Shown here: piece after piece, positions 10,453-20,072 of the stretch | How positions within the stretch are numbered: the stretch's first letter is position 1 | Layout of the letters: the number at the start of each line of letters is the position of its first letter | From: Psychromonas algarum | GTDB taxonomy: Bacteria; Pseudomonadota; Gammaproteobacteria; Enterobacterales; Psychromonadaceae | Length of the DNA stretch: 64,000 nucleotides | Reading direction: 5' to 3' | Assembly (NCBI RefSeq): GCF_004376845.1 | Contig: NZ_SNUW01000008.1 | Location: 62,001 to 126,000 of the forward strand | Notes under the pieces: model-generated | Database searches by the model: none | Told to the model about the DNA's origin: nothing | What the model saw: only the letters and a program-made list of their open reading frames with translations | Made by a program: the position numbers and the translations under genes

Positions 10453-11489
10453 GGTGTGCTTTCCTTAAATTTATTTTTTATCTTTATTAATAAGGCATTA
10501 ATTAATAATTCTTTTTTCAAGGCTGAATGTTCAACTAATAAAGATCGAGTCGTCAATATTTCAGTACTTAATGTACGTAAACTTTTAAGTGATAATTGTA
10601 TTTGCCAAAGTTGTAACTGCGGTAAAGCAAAGTAATAGATAGCATCTTCATTAAGCTGATTATCATTTAATTTTAAACGATGAATATCGTGCAACAAATG
10701 AAATAACAGCAATAAATTTTGTTCTACATCTTTAGCGATTAATGATGAAAATGAAAATAGATTAATAGGCTGATATAACAGATTAAATAATCCTTCAACG
10801 CACTGTCGGCGAGTATCTAATGAAGGATCTTGCTGTAATAACTTTAAATGATTAAGCAATGCTAACGGACTATTTTGAAACCACCGTAACACCCCTAAAT
10901 CACTAACTTGGTAACCTAATTGATATAACCAATTAATTAATGTTTGATCATCTGGACTATGTAAATGGGTTTGCTGTAAACGGCTTAATAACGTAGGCAT
11001 TAATTGATGATGAGTACGTGCTAATAAAATAAGATAACTATCACCTTGAGGCTCTTCTAAGGTTTTTAATAATGCATTAGCAGCAGACTCAGTTAATTGT
11101 TCCGCCCCTTTAATTAAAACAACTTTGTTGTTGCCTAATTGTGGGCGTTCATTAAGTTTTTCAGTTAATAAACGAACTTGGTCGATACCAATTGATTTAT
11201 TCTTTTCTGCCTCTAACAAATGAAAATCAAGATGATTATTAGCATTAATAAGTTGGCAAGAGTGACACTGAAAACAAGCATCATTATTTTGTTTATTAGT
11301 ACACAGTAAAAATTGGGCTAATTGTTTTGCTATTTTCTGTTTACCAATACCACTACTACCAGTAAATAATAAACCATGAGCAAAACGTCCTTGATGATAG
11401 GTTTTTTGCAACTTCTCGTAAAAAGGAGTTAACCAAGGAGTAGACACATGCTGCAAATCACTTGTTAGGCTATCGATTTTATCTGACAT
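10446..11489 (-). CDS. holB: DNA polymerase III delta-prime subunit
   Basis: A 347-residue clamp-loader subunit that works with DnaX and HolA to load the beta clamp. Walker-A-like GSSGIGKQK is near residue 44. A four-cysteine zinc module (CTNKQNNDACFQCHSC) follows, and KTLEEP is conserved. The arginine-finger motif, usually Ser-Arg-Cys, reads SRL here: the Arg is kept and the Cys is lost. The C-terminal helical domain is diverged, as is usual for delta-prime. It lies directly after tmk and overlaps tatD, so it is translationally coupled. Confidence 0.9.
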   Translation of the reverse strand: MSDKIDSLTSDLQHVSTPWLTPFYEKLQKTYHQGRFAHGLLFTGSSGIGKQKIAKQLAQFLLCTNKQNNDACFQCHSCQLINANNHLDFHLLEAEKNKSIGIDQVRLLTEKLNERPQLGNNKVVLIKGAEQLTESAANALLKTLEEPQGDSYLILLARTHHQLMPTLLSRLQQTHLHSPDDQTLINWLYQLGYQVSDLGVLRWFQNSPLALLNHLKLLQQDPSLDTRRQCVEGLFNLLYQPINLFSFSSLIAKDVEQNLLLLFHLLHDIHRLKLNDNQLNEDAIYYFALPQLQLWQIQLSLKSLRTLSTEILTTRSLLVEHSALKKELLINALLIKIKNKFKESTPC

Positions 11490-12143
11490 TTATAGACTCG
11501 CTGCCCATCTATCAAGTTGACAATGAATAGCAGCCTCAACTTGTGTAAATGATTCACTTGCATCAATACTCACGGCACTAGGTTCATCTACGACTAATTG
11601 CTGAAAAATAGCGCGAGAGCGATTAAAAAAATCAATGGCTAAACGTTCGATCCGATCAAGCTCTCCACGGCCACGTGCTCTGGCTAAACCTAATTCAGGC
11701 TCAATATCTAAGAACAAAGTAAAGTCAGCTTTAAAATCCCCTAATGCAACCTGCTTGATCTCATTAATCAACTCTAAATCGATACCACGTCCACCACCTT
11801 GATAAGCTAAAGAAGACCAATTATGGCGATCTCCAATCACCACTTTATTTTTTGCTAACGCCGGTTTTATTTTATGTTCCACTAATTGCACACGTGCAGC
11901 ATACATGATCAGCAATTCAGCTTTATCTGCTAATTGTTCACCATCAATATCCATTTTAACAATTTCACGCATTTTCTCTGCTAATACAGTACCGCCGGGT
12001 TCACGAGTTAATGCAATTTGCTGTTCAGTCACTCCTTGGGCTAACAACCAAGACTTAATATATTCGATAGCCGTACTCTTTCCTGCACCTTCTAAACCTT
12101 CAATAACAATAAATTTACCCACTAGCTTTTCTAATACTGACAT
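11490..12143 (-). CDS. tmk: Thymidylate kinase
   Basis: It phosphorylates dTMP to dTDP. The open frame extends 26 codons upstream into mltG, but the ATG at 12143 has GAGG 7 bases upstream and gives the family N-terminus (MSVLEKLVGKFIVIEGLEGAGKST) and a 217-residue protein, close to the usual 210-215. The P-loop GLEGAGKST is at residues 16-24. The DRH nucleotide-binding motif is in GDRHNWSS. The LID has arginines in ARARGRGELDR, the type II (E. coli) arrangement. It starts one base after the mltG stop, so it is coupled, and holB begins immediately after. Confidence 0.95.
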   Translation of the reverse strand: MSVLEKLVGKFIVIEGLEGAGKSTAIEYIKSWLLAQGVTEQQIALTREPGGTVLAEKMREIVKMDIDGEQLADKAELLIMYAARVQLVEHKIKPALAKNKVVIGDRHNWSSLAYQGGGRGIDLELINEIKQVALGDFKADFTLFLDIEPELGLARARGRGELDRIERLAIDFFNRSRAIFQQLVVDEPSAVSIDASESFTQVEAAIHCQLDRWAASL

Positions 12144-12144
12144 T

Positions 12145-13140
12145 CTATTTTCCTCGGATATATTTATTAACCGCATTATTATGTTCTTTAAGGTTTTTTG
12201 AGAAATAAGATGTGCCATCACCTTTACTTACAAAATATAAATACCTTGTTTTTGCTGGATGTAATGCGGCATAAAGAGCCTGTTCGCTTGGCATTGCAAT
12301 AGGTGTCGGAGGTAAACCATGCATGGTATAAGTATTGTACGCTGTCTTTTCACGTAGGTCTTTGCTACGAATACGCCCATCATAACGATCTCCCATTCCA
12401 TAAATAACCGTAGGATCTGTTTGTAAACGCATACCAATTCTTAGACGATTAACAAAAACTGATGATATTTTATCTCGATCATTTGAAAGCCCACTCTCTT
12501 TTTCAATAATTGAAGCCATGATCAATGCTTCATAAGCATTTTTATAAGGTAAGTTTTTGTCTCTTTCTGACCATAATTTATCTAACACTTTTTGCTGATG
12601 CTGGTAGGCTTTTTTAATGATACTAAAAGCACTCATATCCACCGTATAGTGATATGTTTCAGGAAATAATAAACCTTCAATTTTTTTATAAGGGCTGCCT
12701 AACTTTTCTAATAAAACAACTTCATCATCATCAAGAGGCTTTAAGTGTTCTGCATTACCCAGCACTTTTAGCCAATCTTTATAAGTACTACCTTCAACAA
12801 AAGTTAATTTAAATTCAAACTCACGCCCGCTATTTAAGATAATTAAAATATCTTCCAAAGAAGCACCTTTAGGCAGTTGATAAGTACCTGATTTTATCTT
12901 TGTTAATTCTGGATTCAGTTTTGAAATTACTTTCCACCAAGTGGTTTTATCTAATAAACCTTGTGCAACTAATTGAGGCCCTAAATGTGAAAAATAACTA
13001 CCATCCTTTAAAGTAAACAATTGTGTTTCTTGTACTCTTGGAGATGTTAAATATTCATTGATTTGAGATTTGCCCCATAATAATGAACCAGCCAAAATAA
13101 GGCATACTAGTAAAAAGATGAGGGCTAATTTTTTAATCAT
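12145..13140 (-). CDS. mltG: Endolytic murein transglycosylase
   Basis: A 331-residue inner-membrane protein with one N-terminal membrane anchor (about residues 4-22) and a periplasmic YceG domain. It cuts nascent glycan strands and sets their length. The catalytic Glu is in ASIIEKESG, followed by NRL, RLQTDPTVIYG and NTY. The ATG overlaps the pabC stop as ATGA, so the two are translationally coupled. The pabC-mltG-tmk-holB order is the E. coli order. Confidence 0.95.
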   Translation of the reverse strand: MIKKLALIFLLVCLILAGSLLWGKSQINEYLTSPRVQETQLFTLKDGSYFSHLGPQLVAQGLLDKTTWWKVISKLNPELTKIKSGTYQLPKGASLEDILIILNSGREFEFKLTFVEGSTYKDWLKVLGNAEHLKPLDDDEVVLLEKLGSPYKKIEGLLFPETYHYTVDMSAFSIIKKAYQHQQKVLDKLWSERDKNLPYKNAYEALIMASIIEKESGLSNDRDKISSVFVNRLRIGMRLQTDPTVIYGMGDRYDGRIRSKDLREKTAYNTYTMHGLPPTPIAMPSEQALYAALHPAKTRYLYFVSKGDGTSYFSKNLKEHNNAVNKYIRGK

Positions 13141-13958
13141 TCTGAAATTCTTCCTTGGTTAAGCACCGCTTGTAATTCAGTTACTCTCTGTAACTGTTGT
13201 TGAGAATATGTTTTACCTTGATATTGTTTAACTGGCACAACTCCCATCAAGGCATTAGTTAAAAATAGACATGAAGCTTGGTTAACTTCAATCAAGCTTA
13301 TTTCTTTTTCAATAACATCAATTAATGCATGTTGTAAAATACGAGCTCGCATCACCCCCGCCACACCACAATAATCTAATTTAGGTGTATACCATTGATC
13401 GTTAAGATAAATAAATACGTTAGCGGCACAAGCTTCAATAAGGTGATCAAACTCATCACAGACTAAACCTTCAACGGCTTGTTTACTCATGAGTTCTTGT
13501 TTAATAAGAACCTGTTCTAATCTAGCAAGCGATTTTAGTCCAGCCAGTTGTTTATTACGACTTAACAGGCTTTCACACTGGATGATATCAATCCCTTGTT
13601 TCTGCCATTGTAAATAGATCTCAGGAAAAGGTGAAAGACTAATAATTCGTGTTGGTGTTTGGCAGTTTTCGATACTATAACCACGGCCACCACTGCCTCT
13701 CGTTAATATAACTTTTAGTACATAGTGAGCATGCTCTTTTACTGTTTGTGCATAGTCTGTAACTTCCTGCTCTAATAACAACCAATCCACATCAGGAAAA
13801 AATAAACGAGCAGCACCAAGCTGTAGTCGCTGTAGATGCAATGACCAATCTATTATCAGACCAAACTCAACTTTAATCGTAGAAAATAATCCATCAGCAT
13901 AAGCAAGTCCACGGTCTGTTGCACACAGTTTATTATTTTCTAATCCATTAATTAACAT
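13137..13958 (-). CDS. pabC: Aminodeoxychorismate lyase
   Basis: A 273-residue fold-type IV PLP enzyme. It releases pyruvate from 4-amino-4-deoxychorismate to give p-aminobenzoate for folate. The PLP lysine is in GLKSLARLEQVL, and the family LYADG-like N-terminus (DRGLAYADGLFSTIKV) and the RGSGGRGY loop are present. In many relatives pabC follows fabF directly. Here a terminator and a MITE-like repeat lie in the 375-base gap, so pabC probably starts its own transcript carrying mltG, tmk, holB and tatD. Confidence 0.92.
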   Translation of the reverse strand: MLINGLENNKLCATDRGLAYADGLFSTIKVEFGLIIDWSLHLQRLQLGAARLFFPDVDWLLLEQEVTDYAQTVKEHAHYVLKVILTRGSGGRGYSIENCQTPTRIISLSPFPEIYLQWQKQGIDIIQCESLLSRNKQLAGLKSLARLEQVLIKQELMSKQAVEGLVCDEFDHLIEACAANVFIYLNDQWYTPKLDYCGVAGVMRARILQHALIDVIEKEISLIEVNQASCLFLTNALMGVVPVKQYQGKTYSQQQLQRVTELQAVLNQGRISE

Positions 13959-14090
13959 CTTATGTTATCAGCCTCTAGAAATTTAAATTGTTCAATATGG
14001 TTATATAAAATTAACCATATCTATTTGTGAGGGGTTTAAAAGCTATATCACTACTTTAAACTTTTATATAACGACTATCAGCTCATTTTT

Positions 14091-14258
14091 TATAATACCA
14101 ATTACATTAACTATGTAATCTAAATTTTAAGCAGAAAAAACAATTCAATTCGAGATGTAAATTGAGATAAATGGTGGTTCCATTTACGAAATTTATAACA
14201 AAGAAGTGAGTTGTTTTAACCTGTAAAATAGATCAGCTATTTATCTTGATTGATATAA
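14091..14258. repeat. MITE-like dispersed repeat, copy 1
   Basis: About 168 bases, homologous to a second copy at 25486-25646. The left end reads TATAATACCAATTACATTAA. The right end, reverse-complemented, resembles it, making imperfect terminal inverted repeats of about 20 bases. A core of 27 bases (14183-14209) is identical to 25568-25594, and the stretch TAAAATAGATC followed by GCTATTTA is shared. It has no coding capacity. It sits between the fabF terminator and pabC, splitting an otherwise conserved cluster. Confidence 0.75.
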
Positions 14259-14281
14259 GCTCGGTTACAAAATTTAGACAT

Positions 14282-14311
14282 AAAAAAACCCGATTTCAAA
14301 ATCGGGTTTTT
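14282..14311 (-). terminator. Rho-independent terminator of fabF
   Basis: Arms AAACCCGATT and AATCGGGTTT with a short loop, flanked by A and T runs on both sides. It lies about 23 bases beyond the fabF stop on the minus strand and ends the fatty-acid operon before pabC. Confidence 0.85.
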
Positions 14312-14333
14312 ATTTTATAGGTAATTGTAAAAA

Positions 14334-15575
14334 CTAGATACGTTTAAAGATTAAAGTACCATTTGTTCCACCAAAACCAAATGAATTTGATAATGCATAT
14401 TCGATGTCTGCAGGACGAGCTTTACCATCAGTTACATAATCTAAATCACAACCTTCACTTGGGTTTTCAAGATTAATAGTTGGTGGAGCAACTTGATCTT
14501 TAATCGCTAAAACACTGAAAATAGCTTCAATTGCACCAGCTGCACCTAATAGATGGCCGGTCATTGATTTAGTTGAACTCATCATGACAGAATTAGCAGC
14601 TTCTCCCCAAATACCTTTAACAGCTTGTGTTTCAGCAATATCACCAGCAGGAGTAGATGTACCGTGAGCATTGATATATTGGATATCGGTTGGGTTAATA
14701 CCTGCATCTTTAATGGCATTTTTCATTGATGCTGCAGCACCTGCACCACTTTCTGGTGGTGACGTCATATGGTAAGCATCACCACTCATACCAAAGCCAA
14801 CAAACTCTGCATAAATTTTTGCACCACGTGCTTTTGCATGTTCATATTCTTCAATAACAAGTACGCCAGCACCATCACCTAATACAAAACCATCACGAGA
14901 CTCATCCCATGGACGACTTGCCGTTTCAGGTGAATCATTACGTGTTGATAATGCGCGAGCAGCACCAAAACCGCCCATGCCCATTTCAGTTGATGCTTTT
15001 TCAGCACCACCAACGAACATCACATCAGCATCACCATACTGGATCATACGAGCGCCTAAACCAATACTGTGTGTACCTGTAGTACAAGCAGTAGTAACAG
15101 CAATATTAGGACCTTTTAAGCCTTTATTAATAGAAACATGACCAGAGATCATATTAATAATGGTTGCAGGTACAAAGAACGGACTAATTTTGCGAGGACC
15201 ACTTTTAGCAAAGCTATCTTTATTCGCTTCGATGATACCTAAACCACCAATACCAGAACCAATTGCAACACCAATACGATCTGCATTTTCATCAGTAACG
15301 ACTAAACCAGAATCTTGAAACGCTTGCTCTGCAGCAGCAACACCGTATTGGATAAATAGATCCATTTTACGGGCTTCTTTCTTAGGCATGTATTCTTCGA
15401 CATTAAAGTCTTTGATTAAACCTGCAAATTTAGTAGAGAACTTTTCAGTATCAAAGTGTTCAATATTTGAAATACCACTTTTCCCTGCTTGTACAGCTTC
15501 CCATGATTGCTCCACCGTATTACCTACTGGTGATAGCATACCTAAACCGGTTATTACAACTCGACGCTTTGACAC
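14334..15575 (-). CDS. fabF: 3-oxoacyl-ACP synthase II
   Basis: A 413-residue condensing enzyme that elongates acyl-ACP with malonyl-ACP. In mesophiles its temperature response shifts cis-vaccenate content. The catalytic triad is visible: Cys in [14 protein letters not shown], His in [11 protein letters not shown] and His in [14 protein letters not shown]. The C-terminal [10 protein letters not shown] is conserved. The start is GTG, with AGGAG 7 bases upstream. It follows acpP after 151 bases that contain a strong hairpin, so it may be expressed at a lower level than acpP. Confidence 0.97.
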   Translation of the reverse strand: MSKRRVVITGLGMLSPVGNTVEQSWEAVQAGKSGISNIEHFDTEKFSTKFAGLIKDFNVEEYMPKKEARKMDLFIQYGVAAAEQAFQDSGLVVTDENADRIGVAIGSGIGGLGIIEANKDSFAKSGPRKISPFFVPATIINMISGHVSINKGLKGPNIAVTTACTTGTHSIGLGARMIQYGDADVMFVGGAEKASTEMGMGGFGAARALSTRNDSPETASRPWDESRDGFVLGDGAGVLVIEEYEHAKARGAKIYAEFVGFGMSGDAYHMTSPPESGAGAAASMKNAIKDAGINPTDIQYINAHGTSTPAGDIAETQAVKGIWGEAANSVMMSSTKSMTGHLLGAAGAIEAIFSVLAIKDQVAPPTINLENPSEGCDLDYVTDGKARPADIEYALSNSFGFGGTNGTLIFKRI

Positions 15576-15671
15576 TAGACTCTCCTAATGAGACTTTAAA
15601 AATAATAACTAAAGACTTTATGTAAAATGCTTAGTTATTATTAAAGTTAAATACTTAATAATAAATATACA

Positions 15672-15695
15672 AAAGGCGGTCAGAAGACCGCCTTT
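15672..15695 (-). terminator. Hairpin between acpP and fabF, terminator or attenuator
   Basis: A perfect 10-pair stem AAAGGCGGTC / GACCGCCTTT with the four-base loop AGAA. On the minus strand it lies about 32 bases after the acpP stop and 97 bases before the fabF start, and is followed by only a short T stretch. It probably causes partial termination, making acpP the more abundant product. Confidence 0.7.
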
Positions 15696-15726
15696 AGAAA
15701 ATTTCAACACTGATGAAAGTGAAGAA

Positions 15727-15960
15727 TTAACCGTTGTTTACAACGTAATCAATCGCAGATTGAACAGTAGTAATTTTCTCTGCTTCGTCATCTGGAATCT
15801 CTGTATCAAATTCTTCTTCAAGAGCCATTACAAGCTCAACTGTGTCAAGTGAATCAGCACCAAGATCGTCAACGAAAGAAGCTTCGTTTTTAACTTCGTC
15901 AAGTTGAACACCAAGTTGCTCAACGATGATGTTTTTTACGCGTTCTTCGATATTGCTCAT
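15727..15960 (-). CDS. acpP: Acyl carrier protein
   Basis: A 77-residue, very acidic four-helix protein that carries growing acyl chains on 4'-phosphopantetheine. The attachment serine is S37 in [21 protein letters not shown]. Strong ribosome site AAAGGAAAA before ATG. Placed between fabG and fabF as in E. coli. The gap to fabG (170 bases) is larger than its neighbours' gaps and could hold an acpP promoter, but I cannot point to definite boxes. Confidence 0.98.
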   Translation of the reverse strand: MSNIEERVKNIIVEQLGVQLDEVKNEASFVDDLGADSLDTVELVMALEEEFDTEIPDDEAEKITTVQSAIDYVVNNG

Positions 15961-16106
15961 TTTTATTTTCCTTTGTAATTACGCTTTTGCGTTTAGTAGC
16001 GGTAGTTTATTCTATCGCGTTTAATATTCAAGTATTCTATCACTGGTTAGACCAGTTATTTTTAGATTTTAATCAAAAAATTAGTAGAATATCTATTTTT
16101 AGCTTA

Positions 16107-16130
16107 ATTTTTAACAACATTGTTAAAAAT
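16107..16130 (-). other. Perfect inverted repeat directly after fabG
   Basis: Arms of 11 bases (ATTTTTAACAA and its complement) separated by two bases, abutting the fabG stop codon. It is A/T-rich with only one C-G pair per arm and has no clear U tract, so it is a weak terminator at best. It may be an mRNA-end stabiliser or a protein site between fabG and acpP. Confidence 0.4.
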
Positions 16131-16865
16131 TTAAACCATGTACATGCCACCATTAACGTGAATTGTTTCACCATTAATATAAGCAGCACCTTCAGAAGCT
16201 AAAAATACAACAGTAGCAGCAATCTCTTTTGGATCACCCAAACGACCTGCCGGTACATTTGCTAATGTTGCAGCTCGTTGTTCTTCATTTAATGCTTTAG
16301 TCATATCAGTTTCAATAAAACCTGGTGCAACTGTATTAACTGTAATGCCACGACTTGCAACTTCACGTGCTAATGATTTAGTAAAACCAATCACGCCCGC
16401 TTTAGCTGCAGCATAGTTTGCTTGTCCTGCATTACCCATTGTACCAACAACAGAACCAACATTAATAATACGGCCAACACGTTTTTTCATCATAGGACGA
16501 AGTGCGGCTTTACTTAATTTAAAAATAGGCGTTAAGTTGGTTTCAATAATGTCATCCCATTCTGCATCTTTCATACGCATTAATAGGTTGTCACGTGTAA
16601 TACCTGCATTGTTAACTAATACATCGACACTACCAAATTCTTTTTTGATATCTGCAAATAAAGCTTCAATTGATTCATTTTCAGTAACGTTTAGTACAAA
16701 ACCTTTGCCAGCATCACCTAAATATTTACTGATTGCAGCTGCACCATTTTCGCTTGTTGCAGTGCCTAAAACGGTTGCACCTAATGCTAAAAAACTTTCA
16801 GCAATTGCACGACCAATACCACGGCTTGCACCAGTAACTAAAACTACTTGACCTGTCATACTCAT
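16131..16865 (-). CDS. fabG: 3-oxoacyl-ACP reductase
   Basis: A 244-residue short-chain dehydrogenase that reduces 3-oxoacyl-ACP with NADPH. The cofactor motif TGASRGIG is at about residues 11-18, with NNAG in the middle. The catalytic Ser-Tyr-Lys is seen in NVGSVVGTMGNAGQANYAAAKAG. The C-terminus GETIHVNGGMYMV is typical. The start ATG at 16865 has AAGGAG about 8 bases upstream, inside the end of fabD, and follows fabD by 3 bases. Confidence 0.97.
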   Translation of the reverse strand: MSMTGQVVLVTGASRGIGRAIAESFLALGATVLGTATSENGAAAISKYLGDAGKGFVLNVTENESIEALFADIKKEFGSVDVLVNNAGITRDNLLMRMKDAEWDDIIETNLTPIFKLSKAALRPMMKKRVGRIINVGSVVGTMGNAGQANYAAAKAGVIGFTKSLAREVASRGITVNTVAPGFIETDMTKALNEEQRAATLANVPAGRLGDPKEIAATVVFLASEGAAYINGETIHVNGGMYMV

Positions 16866-16868
16866 TTT

Positions 16869-17810
16869 TTATTCTCCTTTAACAGCAGTTAATGCAGCTT
16901 GTAAACTTGCTGTATCGTTAATTGCTTGTGCAGTAAAGCTTTTGTCAATACGACGAACTAAACCACTTAATACTTTGCCTGGACCAGCTTCAACTTGTAA
17001 GTTGATACCTTGCTCTGCCATTTTCACTACAATTTCAGTCCAACGAACAGGACAATATAATTGACGAACTAAAGCATCTTTAATTTTATCTGCATCCGTT
17101 TCAGCAACCACATCAACATTATTAATCACAGCCACTTGAGGAGCACTAAATGTTAATGCTTCTAGTGCAACCGCTAATTTATCAGCAGCTGGTTTCATTA
17201 AGGCGCAATGTGAAGGAACAGAAACAGGTAATGGTAATGCACGTTTCGCACCAGCTTCTTTACATAAAACACCAGCACGCTCTACAGCATCTTTATTACC
17301 TGCGATCACCACTTGACCTGGAGAGTTAAAGTTCACAGGAGAAACAACTTCACCTTGTGCAGCTTGTTCACAAGCAGCAGCAATTTTAGCATCATCTAAA
17401 CCAATAATGGCATACATAGCACCAACACCGGCAGGTACTGCTTGTTGCATTAATTGTCCACGAAGCTCTACTAATTTAACGGCATCTTTAAAGTCAATAA
17501 CCCCAGCACAAACTAAAGCAGAGTATTCACCTAAACTGTGACCTGCGATAGTCGTTGGCTTTTCGCCACCAATTTCAGCCCATACTCGCCAAATAGCAAC
17601 TGATGCGGTTAATAGCGCAGGTTGAGTTTTGTCTGTTTGATTTAATGCTTCCGCAGTACCATCTTGAGTTAGTGCCCAAAGGTCATAGCCTAATACATCA
17701 CTTGCTTCTTTAAATGTATCAATCACTACAGGATAATTTGCAGCTAAATCAGCTAACATGCCTATACTTTGAGATCCTTGGCCAGGAAAGGCAAATGTAA
17801 AGTTTGTCAT
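16869..17810 (-). CDS. fabD: Malonyl-CoA:ACP transacylase
   Basis: A 313-residue acyltransferase that moves malonyl from CoA to ACP. The nucleophile serine is in GHSLGEYSAL and the partner His in VPSHCALM. The N-terminal FAFPGQGSQ and the QQA...GAMYAI segment are standard. It is 71 bases downstream of fabH and 3 bases upstream of fabG. Confidence 0.97.
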   Translation of the reverse strand: MTNFTFAFPGQGSQSIGMLADLAANYPVVIDTFKEASDVLGYDLWALTQDGTAEALNQTDKTQPALLTASVAIWRVWAEIGGEKPTTIAGHSLGEYSALVCAGVIDFKDAVKLVELRGQLMQQAVPAGVGAMYAIIGLDDAKIAAACEQAAQGEVVSPVNFNSPGQVVIAGNKDAVERAGVLCKEAGAKRALPLPVSVPSHCALMKPAADKLAVALEALTFSAPQVAVINNVDVVAETDADKIKDALVRQLYCPVRWTEIVVKMAEQGINLQVEAGPGKVLSGLVRRIDKSFTAQAINDTASLQAALTAVKGE

Positions 17811-17881
17811 CTTTATTCCTAAATTTTCTATTAATATATTTTAAAACTAAAATCTTGTGTTGTAATAATCACACTGAATAT

Positions 17882-18841
17882 TTACATTACAACTAATGCA
17901 CTGCCCCAAGTAAACCCACCACCAAATGCTTCTAATAGCACTAATTGGCCCGGTTTTATTTTACCACTTCGAACACCTTCATCTAATGCAAGCGGTACGG
18001 AACCTGCTGACGTATTACCATGTTTATCAAGTGTTAGAATAACTTGATCCATTGACATACCTAATTTCTTAGCAGTCGCAGCAATAATGCGTTGATTCGC
18101 TTGATGTGGTACTAACCAGTCTAATTTATCTTTTTCAATATTATTAGCTGCTAATGTATCTACTACCACCTGGCTTAGTTTTTTAACGGCCACTTTGAAA
18201 ACTTCATTACCAGTCATTGATAAGTATGAGTTTGTTAATGCTTGCTGATTACCACGCTCTACATTGGGTAGTTTTAATAAATCACCAAAACGACCATCAG
18301 CATTAATATGTGTAGATAAAATGCCTACTTCTTCTGTTGCACTCACGATCACAGCACCTGCACCATCACCAAATAAGATGATTGTGCCTCGATCTTCTGG
18401 ATCACAAGTATTAGCAAGTGCATCTGCACCAACCACTAAAACATTTTTTGCAGAACCTGCTTTGATAAAGTTATCAGCAACACTTAATGCATAGGCAAAA
18501 CCAGCACACGCTGCAGATACATCAAACGCAGGAATATCGTAAATACCTAAAAGATTTTGTACTTCACATGCAGCTGAAGGAAAAGCGTTATGGTTACTTG
18601 TTGTCGCTACGATAATTAAATCTAAATCACTTGCAGTCATACCCGCAGCTTCTAATGCTTTATCGCCAGCTTGTTTGCTCATATAAGCAATAGTTTCTTG
18701 CTCATTAGCAATACGACGCTCTTTAATACCAGTACGCACAGTGATCCATTCATCACTTGTATCAACCATTTTTTCTAAATCTTGGTTAGTTCGTACTGCT
18801 GTTGGTAAATAACTACCCGTACCTATAATTTTGCTATTCAT
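17882..18841 (-). CDS. fabH: 3-oxoacyl-ACP synthase III
   Basis: A 319-residue enzyme that starts fatty-acid synthesis by condensing acetyl-CoA with malonyl-ACP. The catalytic Cys is in [13 protein letters not shown], His in VPHQANQRI and Asn in HGNTSAGS. It overlaps the plsX end by 8 bases, so translation is coupled. Length matches the family (about 317). Confidence 0.97.
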   Translation of the reverse strand: MNSKIIGTGSYLPTAVRTNQDLEKMVDTSDEWITVRTGIKERRIANEQETIAYMSKQAGDKALEAAGMTASDLDLIIVATTSNHNAFPSAACEVQNLLGIYDIPAFDVSAACAGFAYALSVADNFIKAGSAKNVLVVGADALANTCDPEDRGTIILFGDGAGAVIVSATEEVGILSTHINADGRFGDLLKLPNVERGNQQALTNSYLSMTGNEVFKVAVKKLSQVVVDTLAANNIEKDKLDWLVPHQANQRIIAATAKKLGMSMDQVILTLDKHGNTSAGSVPLALDEGVRSGKIKPGQLVLLEAFGGGFTWGSALVVM

Positions 18842-19874
18842 GTGATAAACAATCTCGCTCTACTAAGACAGATTCCAACCTTGCTGTAATACAAGCTGGT
18901 ATCTGCCATTGAATTTCTTTAATGGCTTGTTCCATTGCATAAGTAAATGCTTCAACATTAGCACTCCCATGACTTTTAACAACAATACCACGTAATCCTA
19001 TCAAACTTGCGCCATTATACAGATCTGGATGTAAATGTTTTAATTGCTTGTTTATTATCGGGTTCAAGACTTTACCCAATAAACGGCTATACCACGTTGC
19101 ATTCATTGCCTTATGCAATTGAGCAAAAAAAACACGCCCCATACCTTCATAACTTTTCAGCGCGATATTACCACTAAAACCATCTGTAACCACAACATCA
19201 GCACGATTCTCAAATAATTCGTTGGCCTCGATAAAACCTGTATAATTTATATGTTCTGTTCTGTTTAATAAATCTGCGCAACGCTTTATGACATCACTAC
19301 CTTTATTACTTTCTCGACCGACATTTAATAATGAAACAGCTGGAGAACTCAATTGCTCCACTTTTTCACATAAAACACTGCCCATGAGTGCAAAATTGAA
19401 TAAAGTATCACTGTCGCATTGTAGGTTAGCACCTAAATCCATTAAATAACTATGACCACCGTCATTATTAGGTAAAGCAGCCACTAATGCAGGACGTGAA
19501 ATGCCTTCTAATGTTTTTAATGTATGCTTTGCCAACAACATCAATGCACCTGTATTCCCTGCACTAACACAAGCATCAGCCTCACCACTTGCAACAAGTT
19601 GTAATGCTATATGCATTGAAGATTCAACCCGATGACGTAAAACAGAAACAGGGTTATCTTCCATTGATATGGTTTCTGGTGCATCTATAAATTTGACACG
19701 AGCATGATCTAGTAATAAGTGTTTTTTTAATAAAGGGATAAGTTGCTGACTATCACCAACGATAAGCAGTGATAAATTGGGATGTAACTGTAGAATTCTT
19801 GAACTTGCAGATAAGGAAATATGGGGGCCAAAATCTCCCCCCATGGCATCTAGCGCAATGGTAAAGTTACGCAA
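18834..19874 (-). CDS. plsX: Phosphate acyltransferase PlsX
   Basis: A 346-residue enzyme that makes acyl-phosphate from acyl-ACP for phospholipid synthesis. The N-terminal [16 protein letters not shown] and the [10 protein letters not shown] and [13 protein letters not shown] motifs are diagnostic. The only start that keeps the conserved N-terminus is TTG at 19874, 9 bases after the rpmF stop and without a good ribosome site. Initiation is therefore probably coupled to translation of rpmF. The next in-frame ATG would remove the conserved first strand. Confidence 0.95.
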   Translation of the reverse strand: MRNFTIALDAMGGDFGPHISLSASSRILQLHPNLSLLIVGDSQQLIPLLKKHLLLDHARVKFIDAPETISMEDNPVSVLRHRVESSMHIALQLVASGEADACVSAGNTGALMLLAKHTLKTLEGISRPALVAALPNNDGGHSYLMDLGANLQCDSDTLFNFALMGSVLCEKVEQLSSPAVSLLNVGRESNKGSDVIKRCADLLNRTEHINYTGFIEANELFENRADVVVTDGFSGNIALKSYEGMGRVFFAQLHKAMNATWYSRLLGKVLNPIINKQLKHLHPDLYNGASLIGLRGIVVKSHGSANVEAFTYAMEQAIKEIQWQIPACITARLESVLVERDCLSHE

Positions 19875-19883
19875 AATAATCGC

Positions 19884-20054
19884 TTACTTTTCGATTACTT
19901 TTTTGCCTTTGTAGAAGCCGTCAGCAGTAACGTGATGACGACGGTGAGTTTCACCAGAAGTGCTATCAACAGTTAAAGTAGGTGCACTTAGTGCATCATG
20001 TGAACGACGCATACCGCGTTTTGAAGGAGTCTTACGACTTTTTTGTACTGCCAT
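19884..20054 (-). CDS. rpmF: Ribosomal protein L32
   Basis: A 56-residue basic protein of the large ribosomal subunit. The N-terminus [20 protein letters not shown] and the middle [10 protein letters not shown] are the family signature. The zinc cysteines of some L32 forms are absent, as in most gammaproteobacterial L32. It lies between yceD (18 bases) and plsX (9 bases). The yceD-rpmF-plsX order is widely conserved. Confidence 0.97.
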   Translation of the reverse strand: MAVQKSRKTPSKRGMRRSHDALSAPTLTVDSTSGETHRRHHVTADGFYKGKKVIEK

Positions 20055-20072
20055 TTTTAAAATTCCTGCTTG

